Below, in pieces: positions 48,601-58,477 of a stretch of 64,000 bases of DNA. Both the position numbers and the translations under genes were made by a program. Source of the stretch: Leptobrachium leishanense (Eukaryota > Chordata > Amphibia > Anura > Megophryidae); assembly GCA_009667805.1 (NCBI GenBank), contig CM019070.1:60888735-60952734 (forward strand), written 5' to 3'. Position 1 is the first letter of the stretch; each line of letters opens with the position of its first letter. The notes beneath the pieces are model-generated. The model was given only the letters and a program-made list of their open reading frames with translations, was not told the DNA's origin and did no database searches.

Positions 48601-51600
48601 GGTCGGAGTTACAATGACATATTGTAATATTAAATATTCCTATAAATCAGGGGTCTGCAACCCTGATCCTCCAAATGTTTTGGAACTATCAGGGTTATTC
48701 AAAGAGCTCCGAATTGCTGGTGAAAGGTAACCGAACGCTGAAATTCAGCGTTCGGTTACCTTTCCTGTCCAATCGGCTATCCGGAGAGCAGGCAGTTCAC
48801 CAAATGTTGGCATCTGCATGTCAGCCCGGCACTCCGGGTACCCCGGGGGGGAAGATAGATGTCATTGCGGCGGCGCGATGACATCTATTTCAGGCGCTCC
48901 CCCCCGCGAGTCCCGATCGCCGGGGTCCAGCAGCAAAAGGCAGGCACAGTTTGGAAGGGCACAGCCTGCCCTTCCAAACCGTACCTGCCTTTAACCCCTT
49001 GGGTGCCGGATCACAATTCAGCGCCGAAAAGCGCCGTATCGTGATCCTCTCCCGGAGCTGGCCAACATCTTGGATGTCGGCCAAGCTTCCGGGAATGCCC
49101 CCTGATGACTGGCATCATCGTGCATAGCGCGATGACGTCAGTCCTGGAGTTAACCCCTAATTGCCACCAATGGTGGAGATAGGGGGTTCCAATGAACCCC
49201 CTATCTCCCGATCCGTGGCAGTTAGGGGTTAATGTTTGGTAATGTTAGATCGGCCAGAGCATGGCCTTTCCAATGATAGCAAACATGACCAAATAAAGGT
49301 TAATTTAAAAAAATTAGAAATAATAAAAAAAATATATTAAAAGCAAACAAGTTTTTTTTTTGCTTTGTTTTGTTAATGCAGCAATATTGTTCCCATTTCA
49401 ATTATAATGTGAACAATGATGCTGCACTAACGAGTTTTGTATGGGGTACGTTTGTTAGAAATTGCATAATTTTCCCCCAAAAAAAAATTTAACGAGACCC
49501 CATTGCTAATTTTTTTAACAAGCACAATCCATAGAAAATATAACCGCAAATGCTCGCATGTTAAAATGTTAAAAAAACACTTTACACATTGTAAATTGTT
49601 GAACATTCTAATTTTATTGCATTTTTTGTTATACTGTAATATACAGACAGGACATGACATATACATATAATAATGTTATATTATGAATCTGCCGAGTCTG
49701 CCAGAAAGAACAATATATAATATGTCTGGGTCATATAATAAAATAAGGCTTCAAAACGCGGTTAAACGTGATGAGCGAAACCAGTAAAAATGAGCTCAGC
49801 ACAGAGGCGTGAAATGCCTCAGCAGCGAAAGGGTTAAACATTTTTTATTTTTTCTGTAACAGACCTTTTTATTATCATTCATTGGACCTCATCGTAAATT
49901 TCAGACATTTTTGTTCTGTAGTTTCTTTGCAAACAGTGTTTCACTTTCAAACATTCAAGCGTACTGTTTTTTTTTTCCACTCCATTCGTCTGTGGTGTCG
50001 GCTTTTTACGGCGGGTGCTCTGCGCTGTGAACGGCTACTGCTCGGGTTTCTCCGGCGTGTTCGGCGGGGTTAATCCAGATGTTTTTGTGGGTTTCGGTGT
50101 GCATTCGCCCTGGTTTTGCGGTGAGTTTTCGGCGGGTTTGCGGCGACATTTCCCTGCATTACAGCGGCCCTGTGGTGCTTGCTGAATACACCTCAGGGTC
50201 GCCGAAGTGGGATCGCCAAATCGCACCGAATTGAAGAGAAGTAAATGTCAGCGAACGTGCGGTGACTTTTCGATTCTCTTTGAATAACCCTGTATATTTC
50301 CCTTGAGGCTCTGAAAACCTAATGAGCAGCCTAGCATCACGGGAAATGTAGTTTCAAAACATCTGGAGGGCCGTAGTTGCCCACACCTGCTCTTGCACAA
50401 TGAAAAGTAATTTTGAGCCGAGTGTCCCAATCCTCAGCGTAACAACACCCAGTCCACAATCATTGCAACGATCAAAGCAATCAAATGGAATGATGTTAGT
50501 TTAGATACATTCCAAGTCTGAACTTGAAAGTGGCATTCAGGATTGTGAAATGTATTTACATAATGCATTCCAGATTTTGAGCTGCAAACGAACATAAGAA
50601 ACAGGAATGCTATTACAAAAGATATCACAGAAGCTGAATTAAAACAGCACTTCACTGAACAAACACTACTTTTAAGATTTTTATGGCTGTCGGTGTAAGT
50701 AATATACTGTCATTTTTAAATATAAACACACACACGAGCTCCAGACACAGGGGGACGATACACATCATGATGTTTTCTCCAGCTCAGTAGATAAACTTAT
50801 ATAATATTAAATAACAGACAGCAAACTCTGATCTCCATATCAAATGACAAGCAATGATTACAAAGAAATTACAAAATTCTAATGGGACGGATACATCTGT
50901 GATGTCTGTGTAATCACTGATTGCTTGAACAAACAGTATAAAAGAAAGATGTGCCGGAGTTGGCGCTCCTTGTCCTGTTAGTGGTTCCTTCTGTTTCACC
51001 CCGTGGCTCAGAAGTGTGGTTTCCTTACAGGGTTACCATCCTCCATGTCCCTCAAAATATAAAATGACTCACATAGAGCAATATTGTATAAAATGGAGTG
51101 CAAACAAAGGAGAAGAATGTCGTACTCACATTTGCTGGTGTCTTATCGATCAGACACCAGATTTTTTGGCAGCCGGTGACTTCAGAAGGTGCACCGGATC
51201 ACCTATCAGCCTCAGCCCCCTCCTCGGTGAATATAAGCATCCTGGACCCGGGATAGGCGTAAAATAAGTCGAGTTTTATTACTAATAAAATATACAGTAT
51301 GCCAAAACGCGTTTCGCATAAAAAGCTTCATCAGTTTTGGTGCTACTGGTTCTGTACGAACCCCGGTCTGATAAGCGTGCCCGCCGCGGCTGGAGAGGAT
51401 CCATCTGGTGACTTTGAGATGACCAATTCTGGGAGTGCTAACGACCAACATTTCTTTACTGATTCTGATATGCTACAAAATGTGATTTTCTAGTGAGTGC
51501 GATTCATATGGGGCCAAATTGTAGTTCATTGTCTAAGACATCTTGCACTATGATGTTTTTGTTTATATTATTTGTCTAGATATACTCCATTTCTCTGTAT

Positions 51601-52973
51601 ATTCAATCATTTCATATTCGGTTGTCCAAAGGAGGAGACCTCCCATCCGGAAATATATAGATATGTATATTACCCATATCTACCTCTTTAGTGTGTTTGT
51701 ATGCAGTTTTTGATTACATGCAGCTGCTAGCAAGAAGATGGCTTGCTGATGTGTGCCAGGGATTAAAGGGGAGACAATGGTTGGAGAAATGTAATGTCTG
51801 TTAGACCCTATCCCTGACACAGTTACAGTTACAAGTATTTACAAAGCGCCAGCAAATTCCTTTGCACTGTACAATGGGAGAATAACAAATATACATACAC
51901 GGTACACTCATAGAACAGAAGGAGGGAGGACCCTGCTTGAGAGCTTACAATCTAAGAGAAGAGAGTTGACCCATTAGGTGAGGGTGAATAGGGAAAGTGT
52001 AGTGGCAGGTTGCAGGAGGGCTGAATGGAAAGATGGAGCAGGAAATGACAGTGAGGGATCATGGAGTATGCCGATAGGCTTCTCTAAAGTAATGCGTTTT
52101 CAGAGATTTCTTGAAGGACTGGAGAGACAGGGAGAGTCTAATGTTGCGGGGGAGGGAGTTCCATAGAAAGCTCAGCTCAGGAGAAGTCCCGAAGGCGAGA
52201 GTTGGGGATACGGGTACGAGGAACTGATAGCGTCAGATTATTGGCAGAGCGAAGTGAGATGTAGGCAGGGGCGCGGTTATGGAGAGCTTTGTATGTGAGC
52301 ACCAATATTTTGAAATGGATTCAGACAGGGAGCCAGTGTAGAGATTGACAGAGGGGTGAGGTGTGAGAGGTGCAGGAGGTGAGGTGGATGAGCCTGGCCC
52401 TGGCACAGACACCATGAGCAAATGATACATGAACAAAAGATAGAATAAAGGAGTTATTCACAAAGTACCAAAATTTCAGTGCTTTGCACTACCGTGCACT
52501 TCAGCGATTCCATTTCGCTGACCCTAAGGTGAATTCACTATTCATTGCAGGGTCGTCGTAGCGCACCGAAGATGGAGTTGCTGAAGCCTGCCGAACTACA
52601 GAAAAGAAAAAAAAAAGGAATATCCTGTTCTCCTAATAGGTGTTTAAACCGATAAAAAAAGTCTTAACATATGTCTGAATTAAAAAGGTCTTTTAAAAAT
52701 AAATAAATAAATCAACCTTTGTTACAGAATAAATAAAAAAACTCCTTTTAAAAAAATTGGAAAACAAAAATCTCGTCAAAAATACAAGAAGGTGTTCTAA
52801 AAAAATAGACTTTTTGCTGAAAATGAGATTAAAGATTCTTTTAAAAAAATTAAAAATGATATATTTTTTTTTTACATTGAAATTTATGGGATTAAGTTGA
52901 AAATCAGGGCATTTCCCCAACACTCCGGTGCAGTTTGGCATTCTGTGAATAGATTAACCAAACGTGAGCTGGA

Positions 52974-53011
<38 letters not shown>

Positions 53012-54799
53012 ATGATGGCGTCGTCGCGATAGTAATCCTGCTCAGTACGAGAGGAACCGCAGGTTCAGACATTTGGTGTACGTGCTTGGCTGAGGAGCCA
53101 ATGGGGCGAAGCTACCATCTGTGGGATTATGACTGAACGCCTCTAAATCAGAATCCCCCCTAAAGGCGACGATACCGCAGCGCCGAGGAGCCTCGGTTGG
53201 CCTGGGATAGCCGGCCGCTTTTCCCTCCGCCGGGGGGTGGCCGGCAGGCAGAGCCGCTCGCCTCGGGACCGGAGCGCGGACAGAAGGGGGCCGCCTCTCT
53301 CCCGTAGCGCACCGCACGTTCGTGGGGAACCCGGTGCTAAATCATTCGTAGACGACCTGATTCTGGGTCAGGGTTTCGTGCGTAGCAGAGCAGCTACCTC
53401 GCTGCGATCTATTGAAAGTCATCCATTGAGCCAAGCTTTTGTCTCTCGCTAACGCCGCTGGCTGCCACCGCAGCCGTGGTGGGTGGCAGCAGCAGCAGCG
53501 GCACGGGAGCGTTCCCGCGTCGTCCAAAAAAAAAAAAAAAAAAAGATTAACCATTACTTCTCTATGGGGCAATTTCACCGCCGCTGAAGACCGGCGATCT
53601 GCACCCTATTTTACTGTCAATTCGTCTGTATTTGGAGAATTGACAGTTTTGTGAATAGTCAAATTGACCCGAAATTGCACTGAACGATGAAATTCACCAT
53701 TCAGTGGAATTCGGTGGCAAGATCGCTGCTTAGTGAATAACCCCTTAAGTGAACTTGCAGGTTTCTCTCTATTAAAGTATATGGGCCAAATTACATACTT
53801 GGCGCTAACGTTAGCGCTCAGCATTTACCGCATATTACAATCCAAACGCTAGCGGGTTAAGTAACCCGTTAGCGTTTGGTACCTTGCGCTTTTCAGCGCG
53901 AGGTTACTGTACTTTGCGCTCCCTATACATAACATGGGGAGCGCAAAGTGTTAATCAGCATTAGGATTACAATGTCCTAACGCTGATTAACGTCCGGCTG
54001 CGGATAACAAAAAGTTAACCAGAGCCAGGACTTGGTGCTAAAGGATTCTGTTTCTGCAGAATCCGTTAGCACCATCCAGAAACCCCCCAAAAATTCAATA
54101 CACTCACCTCCTGTCCCGCAGCGAGGACCACGGCTCTGTCTGCCTCCTCAGTCCGGCGGGAGCAGGGAAAGACTGAGGGAAGAAGTCCCCCCAGTCTCTC
54201 CCTGCATATCACTGTGCTGACCGGCCGGATCTCGCAAGGCGAGATCTGGCTGGTCATGTGACCGTCTACGTCTGCTTCAATGGAGTCCTATGGATTCCAT
54301 TGAGAGGATGGGCGAGGCTACGTTTAGCGCTGCCACGCGCATCCCGGGGCTTAGCGCCCGCTAACAATGCAGGCAGCTTTTTTAGCGCCTGCTTTGTAAT
54401 CTAGCGCTAAAACATGGGCGCTAGGGGGAAAACTGCCGGCGCAGTTTTTCCTCCCTAGCGCCCGTGTTTTAGCGCTAGGATTGTAATTTAGCCCCATGTT
54501 TGTAGGGGTGCGTTTGTTTGTGGAGGTGTGTATGTGTATTTATTCCAGTTAGATACTGTATGTGAAACTATCTTATCCACATTTTATCCACCAAATGCAT
54601 CAGATCAAAATAGATTCATCCAAGACCTACTTACCGTGTACCTCCAAAGGCCACCAATATCCTCACTCCTTTCAAAACATGTCGGATTTAAACCTTCATC
54701 CAAGCAGGTTTTAATGGATGCAAGACCACTTACACCAGCTCCAATCACTGCTACCTTCATTATTGAGAGTGTTCTTTAGCAACTGAATTATGATCTAAC
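36303..54799 (-). CDS. FMO: Flavin-containing monooxygenase, complete coding sequence (8 coding exons)
   Basis: Eight exons join in phase into 530 residues: 54760-54635, 47787-47599, 46569-46407, 43414-43272, 40121-39922, 39544-39189, 37937-37865 and 36645-36303. Internal lengths 189, 163, 143, 200, 356 and 73 bp equal the classical vertebrate FMO exons. Motifs: FAD-binding VIGAGVSG (residues 5-12), DIGGLWRY (34-41), FMO fingerprint [11 protein letters not shown] (164-174), NADPH-binding VGMGNSA (188-194), FATGY (325-329), and a hydrophobic C-terminal anchor (last ~20 residues). The enzyme transfers oxygen from a flavin hydroperoxide to N, S and similar atoms of xenobiotics and metabolites at the ER membrane. 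The ATG is chosen because it precedes the FAD motif by four codons; a splice acceptor at 54800-54801 leaves 39 bases of 5' UTR, so a non-coding exon 1 lies further upstream and was not found. No defect seen. Which vertebrate paralogue it is cannot be told from motifs alone. Confidence 0.96.
36873..37441. mobile_element. MITE with perfect 22-bp inverted ends, 569 bp
   Basis: Ends are GAGGCCTGTTCAATACCTCA(GC) and the exact inverse. It lies in the last FMO intron. I see no clear target duplication, so its superfamily is unknown. Confidence 0.65.
37560..37735 (-). repeat. hAT MITE remnant
   Basis: The right end is GGTTGGGAACCACTG and inverted partner CAACCGCGGTCC stands at the left; the first bases of the left terminus are lost. 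Confidence 0.5.
37865..37937 (-). CDS. FMO: Minus-strand FMO exon 8
   Basis: 73 bp between CTGCAG and GTTCTT; encodes [19 protein letters not shown]. It was too short for an open-frame search and was placed by splice phase and exon length. The donor AAAAG/GTTCTT is weak. Confidence 0.9.
39189..39544 (-). CDS. FMO: Minus-strand FMO exon 7
   Basis: 356 bp between CTACAG and GTAGAG; encodes [25 protein letters not shown] and a [16 protein letters not shown] segment. Confidence 0.97.
39922..40121 (-). CDS. FMO: Minus-strand FMO exon 6
   Basis: 200 bp between CACACAG and GTATAT; encodes [18 protein letters not shown] and [10 protein letters not shown]. Confidence 0.97.
40498..40832. mobile_element. 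GGGTTATTCAGAGAGCGCC MITE
   Basis: Left GGGTTATTCAGAGAG and right CTCTGAATAACTCTG are inverted. The interior has CCGCCG words and a TTGGC-type end shared with 62940-63160. Confidence 0.55.
40935..42720 (-). mobile_element. L2-like LINE, 5'-truncated, dead
   Basis: Minus-strand frames give the reverse transcriptase in pieces: 42715-42161 ([30 protein letters not shown]), 42136-41822 ([14 protein letters not shown], catalytic YADDTVIY), 41749-41528 ([13 protein letters not shown] upstream, [11 protein letters not shown]). A TGA, frameshifts and a missing 5' end make it non-functional. The 3' end near 40935 is a TATTTATTTAT repeat, as in L2. It occupies the FMO intron between exons 5 and 6. Confidence 0.82.
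42792..43151. repeat. TTAA-flanked AAGGCACC repeat, 360 bp
   Basis: Begins TTAACCCCTTCACTCC and ends at TTAA after CAGTGTG. It contains AAGGCACCGTCAGGTGCCC. Same family as 7133-7621, lying in an FMO intron. Confidence 0.6.
43272..43414 (-). CDS. FMO: Minus-strand FMO exon 5
   Basis: 143 bp between TTTCAG and GTATTG; carries the FMO fingerprint [11 protein letters not shown] and the NADPH motif [11 protein letters not shown]. Confidence 0.97.
43756..44322 (+). mobile_element. Solo retroviral-type LTR, 567 bp
   Basis: Starts TGTGATGAAACAGCC and ends CCGTAACA, with the 5-bp duplication CCTAT on both sides (43751-43755, 44323-44327). AATAAAG near 44173 gives plus orientation. It inserted into the CCCTATGCTTAACATGGGG block of the MITE. 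Internal genes are gone, presumably by LTR-LTR recombination. Confidence 0.85.
44778..45535. mobile_element. Non-autonomous hAT element, 758 bp
   Basis: Begins CAGGGGCGTACTTAG and ends CTAGGTACACCCCTG. Flanks CCTGTAAT and CCCATAAT match at six of eight bases. It contains a ~41-bp tandem repeat at 45142-45250 (GTGGCTGGTTTTGTG, three units) and a fragment like 20290-20370. Confidence 0.8.
45632..46406. other. FMO intron 4 sequence, nothing recognised
   Basis: A/T-rich, without repeat ends or coding signs. Confidence 0.5.
46407..46569 (-). CDS. FMO: Minus-strand FMO exon 4
   Basis: 163 bp between CTTCCAG and GTAAGT; encodes [15 protein letters not shown] and [17 protein letters not shown], ending on the first base of a Ser codon. 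Confidence 0.96.
46885..46955 (-). repeat. L2-like LINE 3' tail fragment
   Basis: TTTTACCAGCAAGGATACAT and TCAAGTATGTCCTGGGT match the 3' end of the LINE at 40935-41010 in the same orientation. Confidence 0.7.
47599..47787 (-). CDS. FMO: Minus-strand FMO exon 3
   Basis: 189 bp between TCCCAG and GTAATT; encodes [20 protein letters not shown] and a [10 protein letters not shown] segment, hallmark FMO sequence. Confidence 0.96.
47885..48209. mobile_element. Harbinger-like MITE, 325 bp
   Basis: Ends GGCTGGCGGCACACTAGC and CTCGTGTGCCGCCTCCC are inverted; TAA flanks both sides (47882-47884, 48210-48212). Related by its ends to 16151-16448. It sits about 100 bp upstream of FMO exon 3 in the intron. 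Confidence 0.75.
48690..50292. mobile_element. CAGGGTTATTCA MITE, ~900-bp subtype, split by a TTAA element
   Basis: Left CAGGGTTATTCAAAGAG and right CTCTTTGAATAACCCTG, with TAT on both sides (48687-48689, 50293-50295). A GAACGCTGAA...TTCAGCGTTC hairpin sits at the left end and a CGTGCGGTGACTTTTCG block at the right. Sister copies, inverted, are at 57546-58477 and 60597-61486. Confidence 0.8.
48808..49837. mobile_element. TTAA-type element, copy 2 (left end missing)
   Basis: Collinear with about 19440-20495, ending GCGAAAGGGTTAA. The same hairpins are kept: AGATGTCATTGCG / CGCGATGACATCT and GGGGGTTCCAATGAACCCCC. The first ~110 bases of copy 1 are absent. Confidence 0.7.
51016..51500 (-). repeat. 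Dispersed element with GCGAAACGC core, copy 4
   Basis: The plus strand at 51302-51337 reads CCAAAACGCGTTTCGC followed by AAGCTTCATCAG, the reverse of the other copies' order. Outer limits are approximate. Confidence 0.45.
51830..52330 (-). pseudogene. LINE reverse-transcriptase C-terminal fragment
   Basis: The minus strand near 52083-52160 encodes [14 protein letters not shown] and [16 protein letters not shown], the conserved end of CR1/L2-group ORF2 proteins. Frames are otherwise broken. The plus-strand text (GGAGGGAGTTCCATAG) parallels the LINE at 41220-41260. Confidence 0.6.
52449..53749. mobile_element. GAGTTATTCAC MITE carrying a 28S retrocopy
   Basis: Left AGGAGTTATTCACAAAG and right TAGTGAATAACCCCTT are inverted. 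Internal CACCGAA/TTCGGTG words recur. The 28S insert at 52961-53543 lies inside it. Its left part includes A/T-rich runs that open spurious frames. Confidence 0.55.
52961..53543 (+). pseudogene. Retroposed 28S rRNA 3' fragment with poly(A)
   Basis: From AACGTGAGCTGGATTTAGAC the sequence follows the 3' domain of 28S rRNA, including CCTGCTCAGTACGAGAGGAA (sarcin-ricin region neighbour) and TGGGGCGAAGCTACCATC. It passes the usual 3' end near 53443 (AAGCTTTTGTC), continues ~82 bases, and ends in an 18-A tail (53526-53543). A 10-bp duplication AGATTAACCA flanks it (52951-52960, 53544-53553). These are marks of LINE-machinery retroposition. Substitutions against the conserved core show it is not a working rRNA gene. 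Confidence 0.9.
53783..54494. mobile_element. GGGCC-ATTACA MITE, full copy, ~710 bp
   Basis: Ends GGGCCAAATTACATAC and ATTGTAATTTAGCCC. The body has TTTGCGCTCCCTATACATAA and a long GGCGCTAGGGGGAAA / TTTTCCTCCCTAGCGCC hairpin at 54416-54465. It lies just past FMO exon 2. Confidence 0.65.
54635..54799 (-). CDS. FMO: Minus-strand FMO exon 2 (39-bp 5' UTR plus start)
   Basis: The likely acceptor TTTTACCAG precedes 54799. ATG is at 54760-54758, followed by 42 codons holding [11 protein letters not shown] and the end RYT; donor GTAAG at 54634-54630. Confidence 0.93.
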
Positions 54800-55026
54800 C
54801 TGGTAAAATAAAATCAACATTTCAGATACCAGACTAAGATATAATATAGAGAACTGCTTGCAAAGTTGTGTGTGTACAAGATAAAATCAATAAATGATTG
54901 TTGCTGCCTTACTGGAAAAGACACAATAAACACTCATACAAACATGTGTCATAAAACTATATGGACAAAAAGGGGGTAGAGTATACCCACAATTGCACCA
55001 TGTTACACTTCCTTATGTATCACATA

Positions 55027-56483
55027 CAGTCAGGTCCAGAAATATTGGGACATCGACACAATTCTAACATCTTTGGCTCTATACACCACCACAATGAAGT
55101 TGGAATGAAACAAACACAATGTGCTTTAACTGCAGACTGTCAGCTTTAATTTGAGGGTATGTACATCCAACTCAGGTGAATGGTGTAGGACTTACAGCAG
55201 TTTGCACATGTGCCTCCCACTTGTTAAGGGACCAAAAGTAATGGGACAATTGGCTTCTCAGCTGTTTCATGGCCAGGTGTGGGATATTCCCTCATTACCC
55301 CAATTACAATGTGCAGATAAAAGGCCCAGAGTTCATTTCAAGTGTGCTATTTGCATTTGGAATCTGTTGCTGTCAACTCTCAAGATGAGATCCAAAAAAC
55401 TGTCACTATCAGTGAAGCAAGCCATCATTAGACTGAAGAAACAAAACAAACCAATCAGAGAGATAGCAAGAACATTAGGCGTGGTCAAAACAACTGTTTA
55501 GAACATTCTCAAAAAGAAGGAACGCACCGGTGAGCTCAGCAACACCAAAAGACCCCGGAGACCACGGAAAACAACTGTGGTGGATGACCAAAGAATTCTT
55601 TCCCTGGTGAAGAAAACACCCTTCACAACAGTTGGCCAGATCAAGAACACTCTCCAGGAGGTAGGTGTTTGTGTGCCAAAGTCAACAATCAAGAGAAGAC
55701 TTCACCAGAGTGAATACAGAGGGTTCATCACAAGATGTAAACCATTGGTGAGCCTCAAAAACAGGAAGGCCAAATTAGAGTTTGCCAAACAACACCTAAC
55801 AAAGCCTTCACAGTTCTGGAACAAGATCCTATGGACAGATGAGACCAAGATCAACTTGTACCAGATTGATGGGAAGAGAAGAGTATGGAGAAGGAAAGGA
55901 ACTGCTCATGATCCTAAGCATACCACCTCATCAGTGAAGCATGGTGGTGGTAGTGTCATGGCATGGGCATGTATGGCTGCCAGTGGAACTGGTTCTCTTG
56001 TATTTATTGATGATATGACTGCTGCCGAAAGCAGCAGGATGAATTCTGAAGTGTTTCGGGCAATATGATCTGCTCACATTCAGCCAAATGCTGCAGAACT
56101 CATTGGACGGCGCTTCACAGTGCTGATGGACAATGACCCAAAGCATACTACAAAAGCAAGTCTGGTGATGTCTATGCGTTCCAGACTTCAGGCTGTGATT
56201 GAATGCAAAGGATTTGCAACCAAGTATTAAAAAGAGAAAGTTTGGTTTATGATTATTATTCTGTCACATTACCTTTGGTCCCTTAACATGTGGAAGGCAC
56301 ATCTGCAAACTGCTGTAAGTCCTACACCGTTCACCTGAGTTGGATGTACATACCCTCAAATTAAAGCTGTCAGTCTGCAGTTAAAGCACATTGTGTTTAT
56401 TTCATTCCAACTCCATTGTGGTGGTGTATAGAGCCAAAGATGTTAGAATTGTGTCGATGTCCCAATATTTCTGGACCTGACTG
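55027..56483 (+). mobile_element. Tc1-type transposon, inactive, 1,457 bp
   Basis: Long inverted ends (about 200 bp, starting CAGTCAGGTCCAGAAATATT) flanked by TA (55025-55026, 56484-56485). It is a different family from the Tc1 at 27534. Confidence 0.92.
55386..56230 (+). pseudogene. Tc1 transposase pseudogene
   Basis: Starts MRSKKLSLSVKQ with helix-turn-helix IREIARTLGV. It has a TAG at 55499-55501 and a TGA at 56066-56068. WTDETKINLY (first Asp) and MDNDPKHTTKA (second Asp) remain. Directly after, the frame jumps to the C-terminal RLQAVIECKGF, so the segment with the catalytic Glu is deleted. It cannot be active; its ends could still be moved by a related transposase. Confidence 0.92.
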
Positions 56484-56485
56484 TA

Positions 56486-57170
56486 TATGCACATAAACTG
56501 CATCTGGTCCTCACTATATTTGCGCCTATGGACTCTTCCCCCTTTTTGTCTGGTCCTTAGAATAGCCATTACTAAGATGAATAGAGCACATGAACAATAC
56601 ATAGAAGTATTGAACCCACAAGGACAAGAGAGATCGCAGAACAATACAAAGCTATTTCATACCGGTTTCAGTGGAAGATCTAACTACCATTTGAATCAGG
56701 AGTTTGGTGGCAGAGGGCAAGCCCGTAATTGCTCTAGATGCGCAAGAGGAGCCTATAGGTTCAGGAGTGTAAAACAAAAGAAGGGAGTGATGCGCACACG
56801 TGGATTTAAACGAAATAAACGCATACGATATTTTCTTGTTAGGTGGTACCAAATAAACGCTCACATTGCCTCAGAAAAAGATATATATACATAATCTATA
56901 GGACAGTATTGTATTGTATTAGCATTAAATTATATATATAAAAAAATCAAGACGGCTTTGTGTGGCATAGCATTGATTTTAGGGTTCTGTGTAATAACAG
57001 ACCCAGGATGCATAAAAGTGAGACAGATGTAATTTCCATATCCTACCCAGAATTCCTTGCTGCATATGGGGAATGTGCACAAGAGCTCTGGGATTGCTGT
57101 GATGTGCAAGTGGCTTCTGCAATAATAAACACACTTATTATAGTGTGGAGGCCTTTTATCTCACTCTTTG

Positions 57171-57173
<3 letters not shown>
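56486..57173. other. Upstream FMO flank, no gene recognised
   Basis: A plus-strand frame at 56574-56894 includes basic, Arg/Gly-rich text (RCARGAYRFRSVKQKK) but has no family signature and no ATG-led gene structure I trust. Confidence 0.35.
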
Positions 57174-57207
<34 letters not shown>

Positions 57208-57247
57208 CAGCACAGAGGGGTGAAATGGCTCAGCAGTGAAGGGATTA
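57174..57247. repeat. AT microsatellite and end of a TTAA element
   Basis: (AT)n at 57174-57202 is followed by TTTCAGCACAGAGGGGTGAA and GCAGTGAAGGGATTAA, the right end of the TTAA element family seen at 20440-20495. Confidence 0.7.
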
Positions 57248-57391
57248 AGTCCTTCCTTGAGACAAGCTGTTACTGAATTGCATATGTTTAAATGAATAAC
57301 TTAAATATCGTCTTTGCGGAATTGTTGCAACATTCTACAATGAATCTAAAACCTATTCCTATATTTATTAGCTCTATGCACATTGAATATC

Positions 57392-57545
57392 AGGGTTCTT
57401 CAGAGAAAGGTGAAACTCAGGAGAATTGGCAGAGAAGAGAACAATCTAGTCCAAATAGACAATTTAGAAAGTGAGATAAATGGGAGAATTGTTCTGGTTT
57501 GGCTATTTTGACTTAGAATTTTCACTTCTCCAGTCATTCTCCTAA
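57392..57545. mobile_element. Palindromic CAGGGTTATTCA-type MITE
   Basis: Left CAGGGTTCTTCAGAG, core TCTAGTCCAAATAG / CTATTTTGACTTAGA, right TCATTCTCCTAA. The right terminus merges into the next MITE. Confidence 0.55.
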
Positions 57546-58477
57546 CAGGGTTATTCAAAAAGAATCGAAAAGTCACCGCACGTTCGGTGACTTTTCGTTC
57601 TCTTCAATTCGGTGCAAATCGGCTTTCCCATTTCGGCCACCCTGCAGTGTATTCAGCAAGCACCACAGGGCTGTCGAAGTGCAGGGAAAAGCTGCCGAAA
57701 AGCTGCGAAAACCCGCCGAAAACCTGGCAAAAACCTGGCGAATGCACGCCGAAAACCAGTAAAAACATCTGGATTAACCCGTCGAAAACGCCGGAAAAAC
57801 CCGAGCAGGAGCCGAGCCAATCACCCTCAGCGAAGTCGCCGGAAAAAGCTGACAGCGCAGACGATTGAAGTGAATAAATTAGAAAAACTGTTTGTATGAA
57901 TGATTGAAAAGTGAAACGATGTTTGCAAAGAAACTACTGAGCGAAAATGTCTGAAATTTACATATGAAGTCCAGGGAATGATAATAAAAAGGGCTGTTAC
58001 AGAAAAAATAAGTAAAGTTAGAAATAAAAAAAAATAAAAATCTGATTTTTTTAAAAAAAAATCCAGACAAATGCTTAAAATATCTTAAAAAAACTATAAA
58101 TAAAGAGACTCTTTACTGCAGAATTTTTTAATGAACGGTTTATTAGATATTGAATTAAACGGGAATATTTTTAACATTGAAGCCTATGGGATTCTCCTGA
58201 ATAAACCTGTTGAATTAAACCACCGAATGGCAGGGCATTTCGGGAACCTTTCACTGCTGGTTTGTGTTCTCTGAATAGCCGAAGCGGTGCTTTTTTATGG
58301 GGATTTCACTGCCCTCGAACAGGCACCGAACAGGCACCGAATGTGCAGGCAATTCGCCAGGATTTGGCATATTGCCTGCTCTCTGAATAGCCGAATGGCC
58401 AAGAAAGGTAACCGAACGCTGATTTTCAGCATTCGGTTACCTTTCTCCAGCCATTCGGATCTCTTTGAATAACCTTG
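57546..58477. mobile_element. CAGGGTTATTCA MITE, ~900-bp subtype
   Basis: Starts CAGGGTTATTCAAAAAG with a GTCACCGCACGTTCGGTGAC hairpin and ends with a GGTAACCGAACGCTG / CAGCATTCGGTTACC hairpin and TTTGAATAACCTTG. Frames rich in KTRRKP come from its repetitive GCCGAAAA words. Confidence 0.75.

Noticed and set aside
53042..53317. 91-codon minus frame rich in Arg, Pro and Ala
   Set aside because: It is the antisense of 28S rRNA sequence.
56487..56894. 135-codon plus frame with a basic C-terminus
   Set aside because: It starts inside A/T-rich Tc1 flank and has no family signature; kept only as unexplained sequence.
57587..57899. Lys/Arg/Pro-rich frames resembling a basic nuclear protein
   Set aside because: The same text occurs in the sister MITEs at 60600-61000 and 50035-50230; it is repeat sequence.
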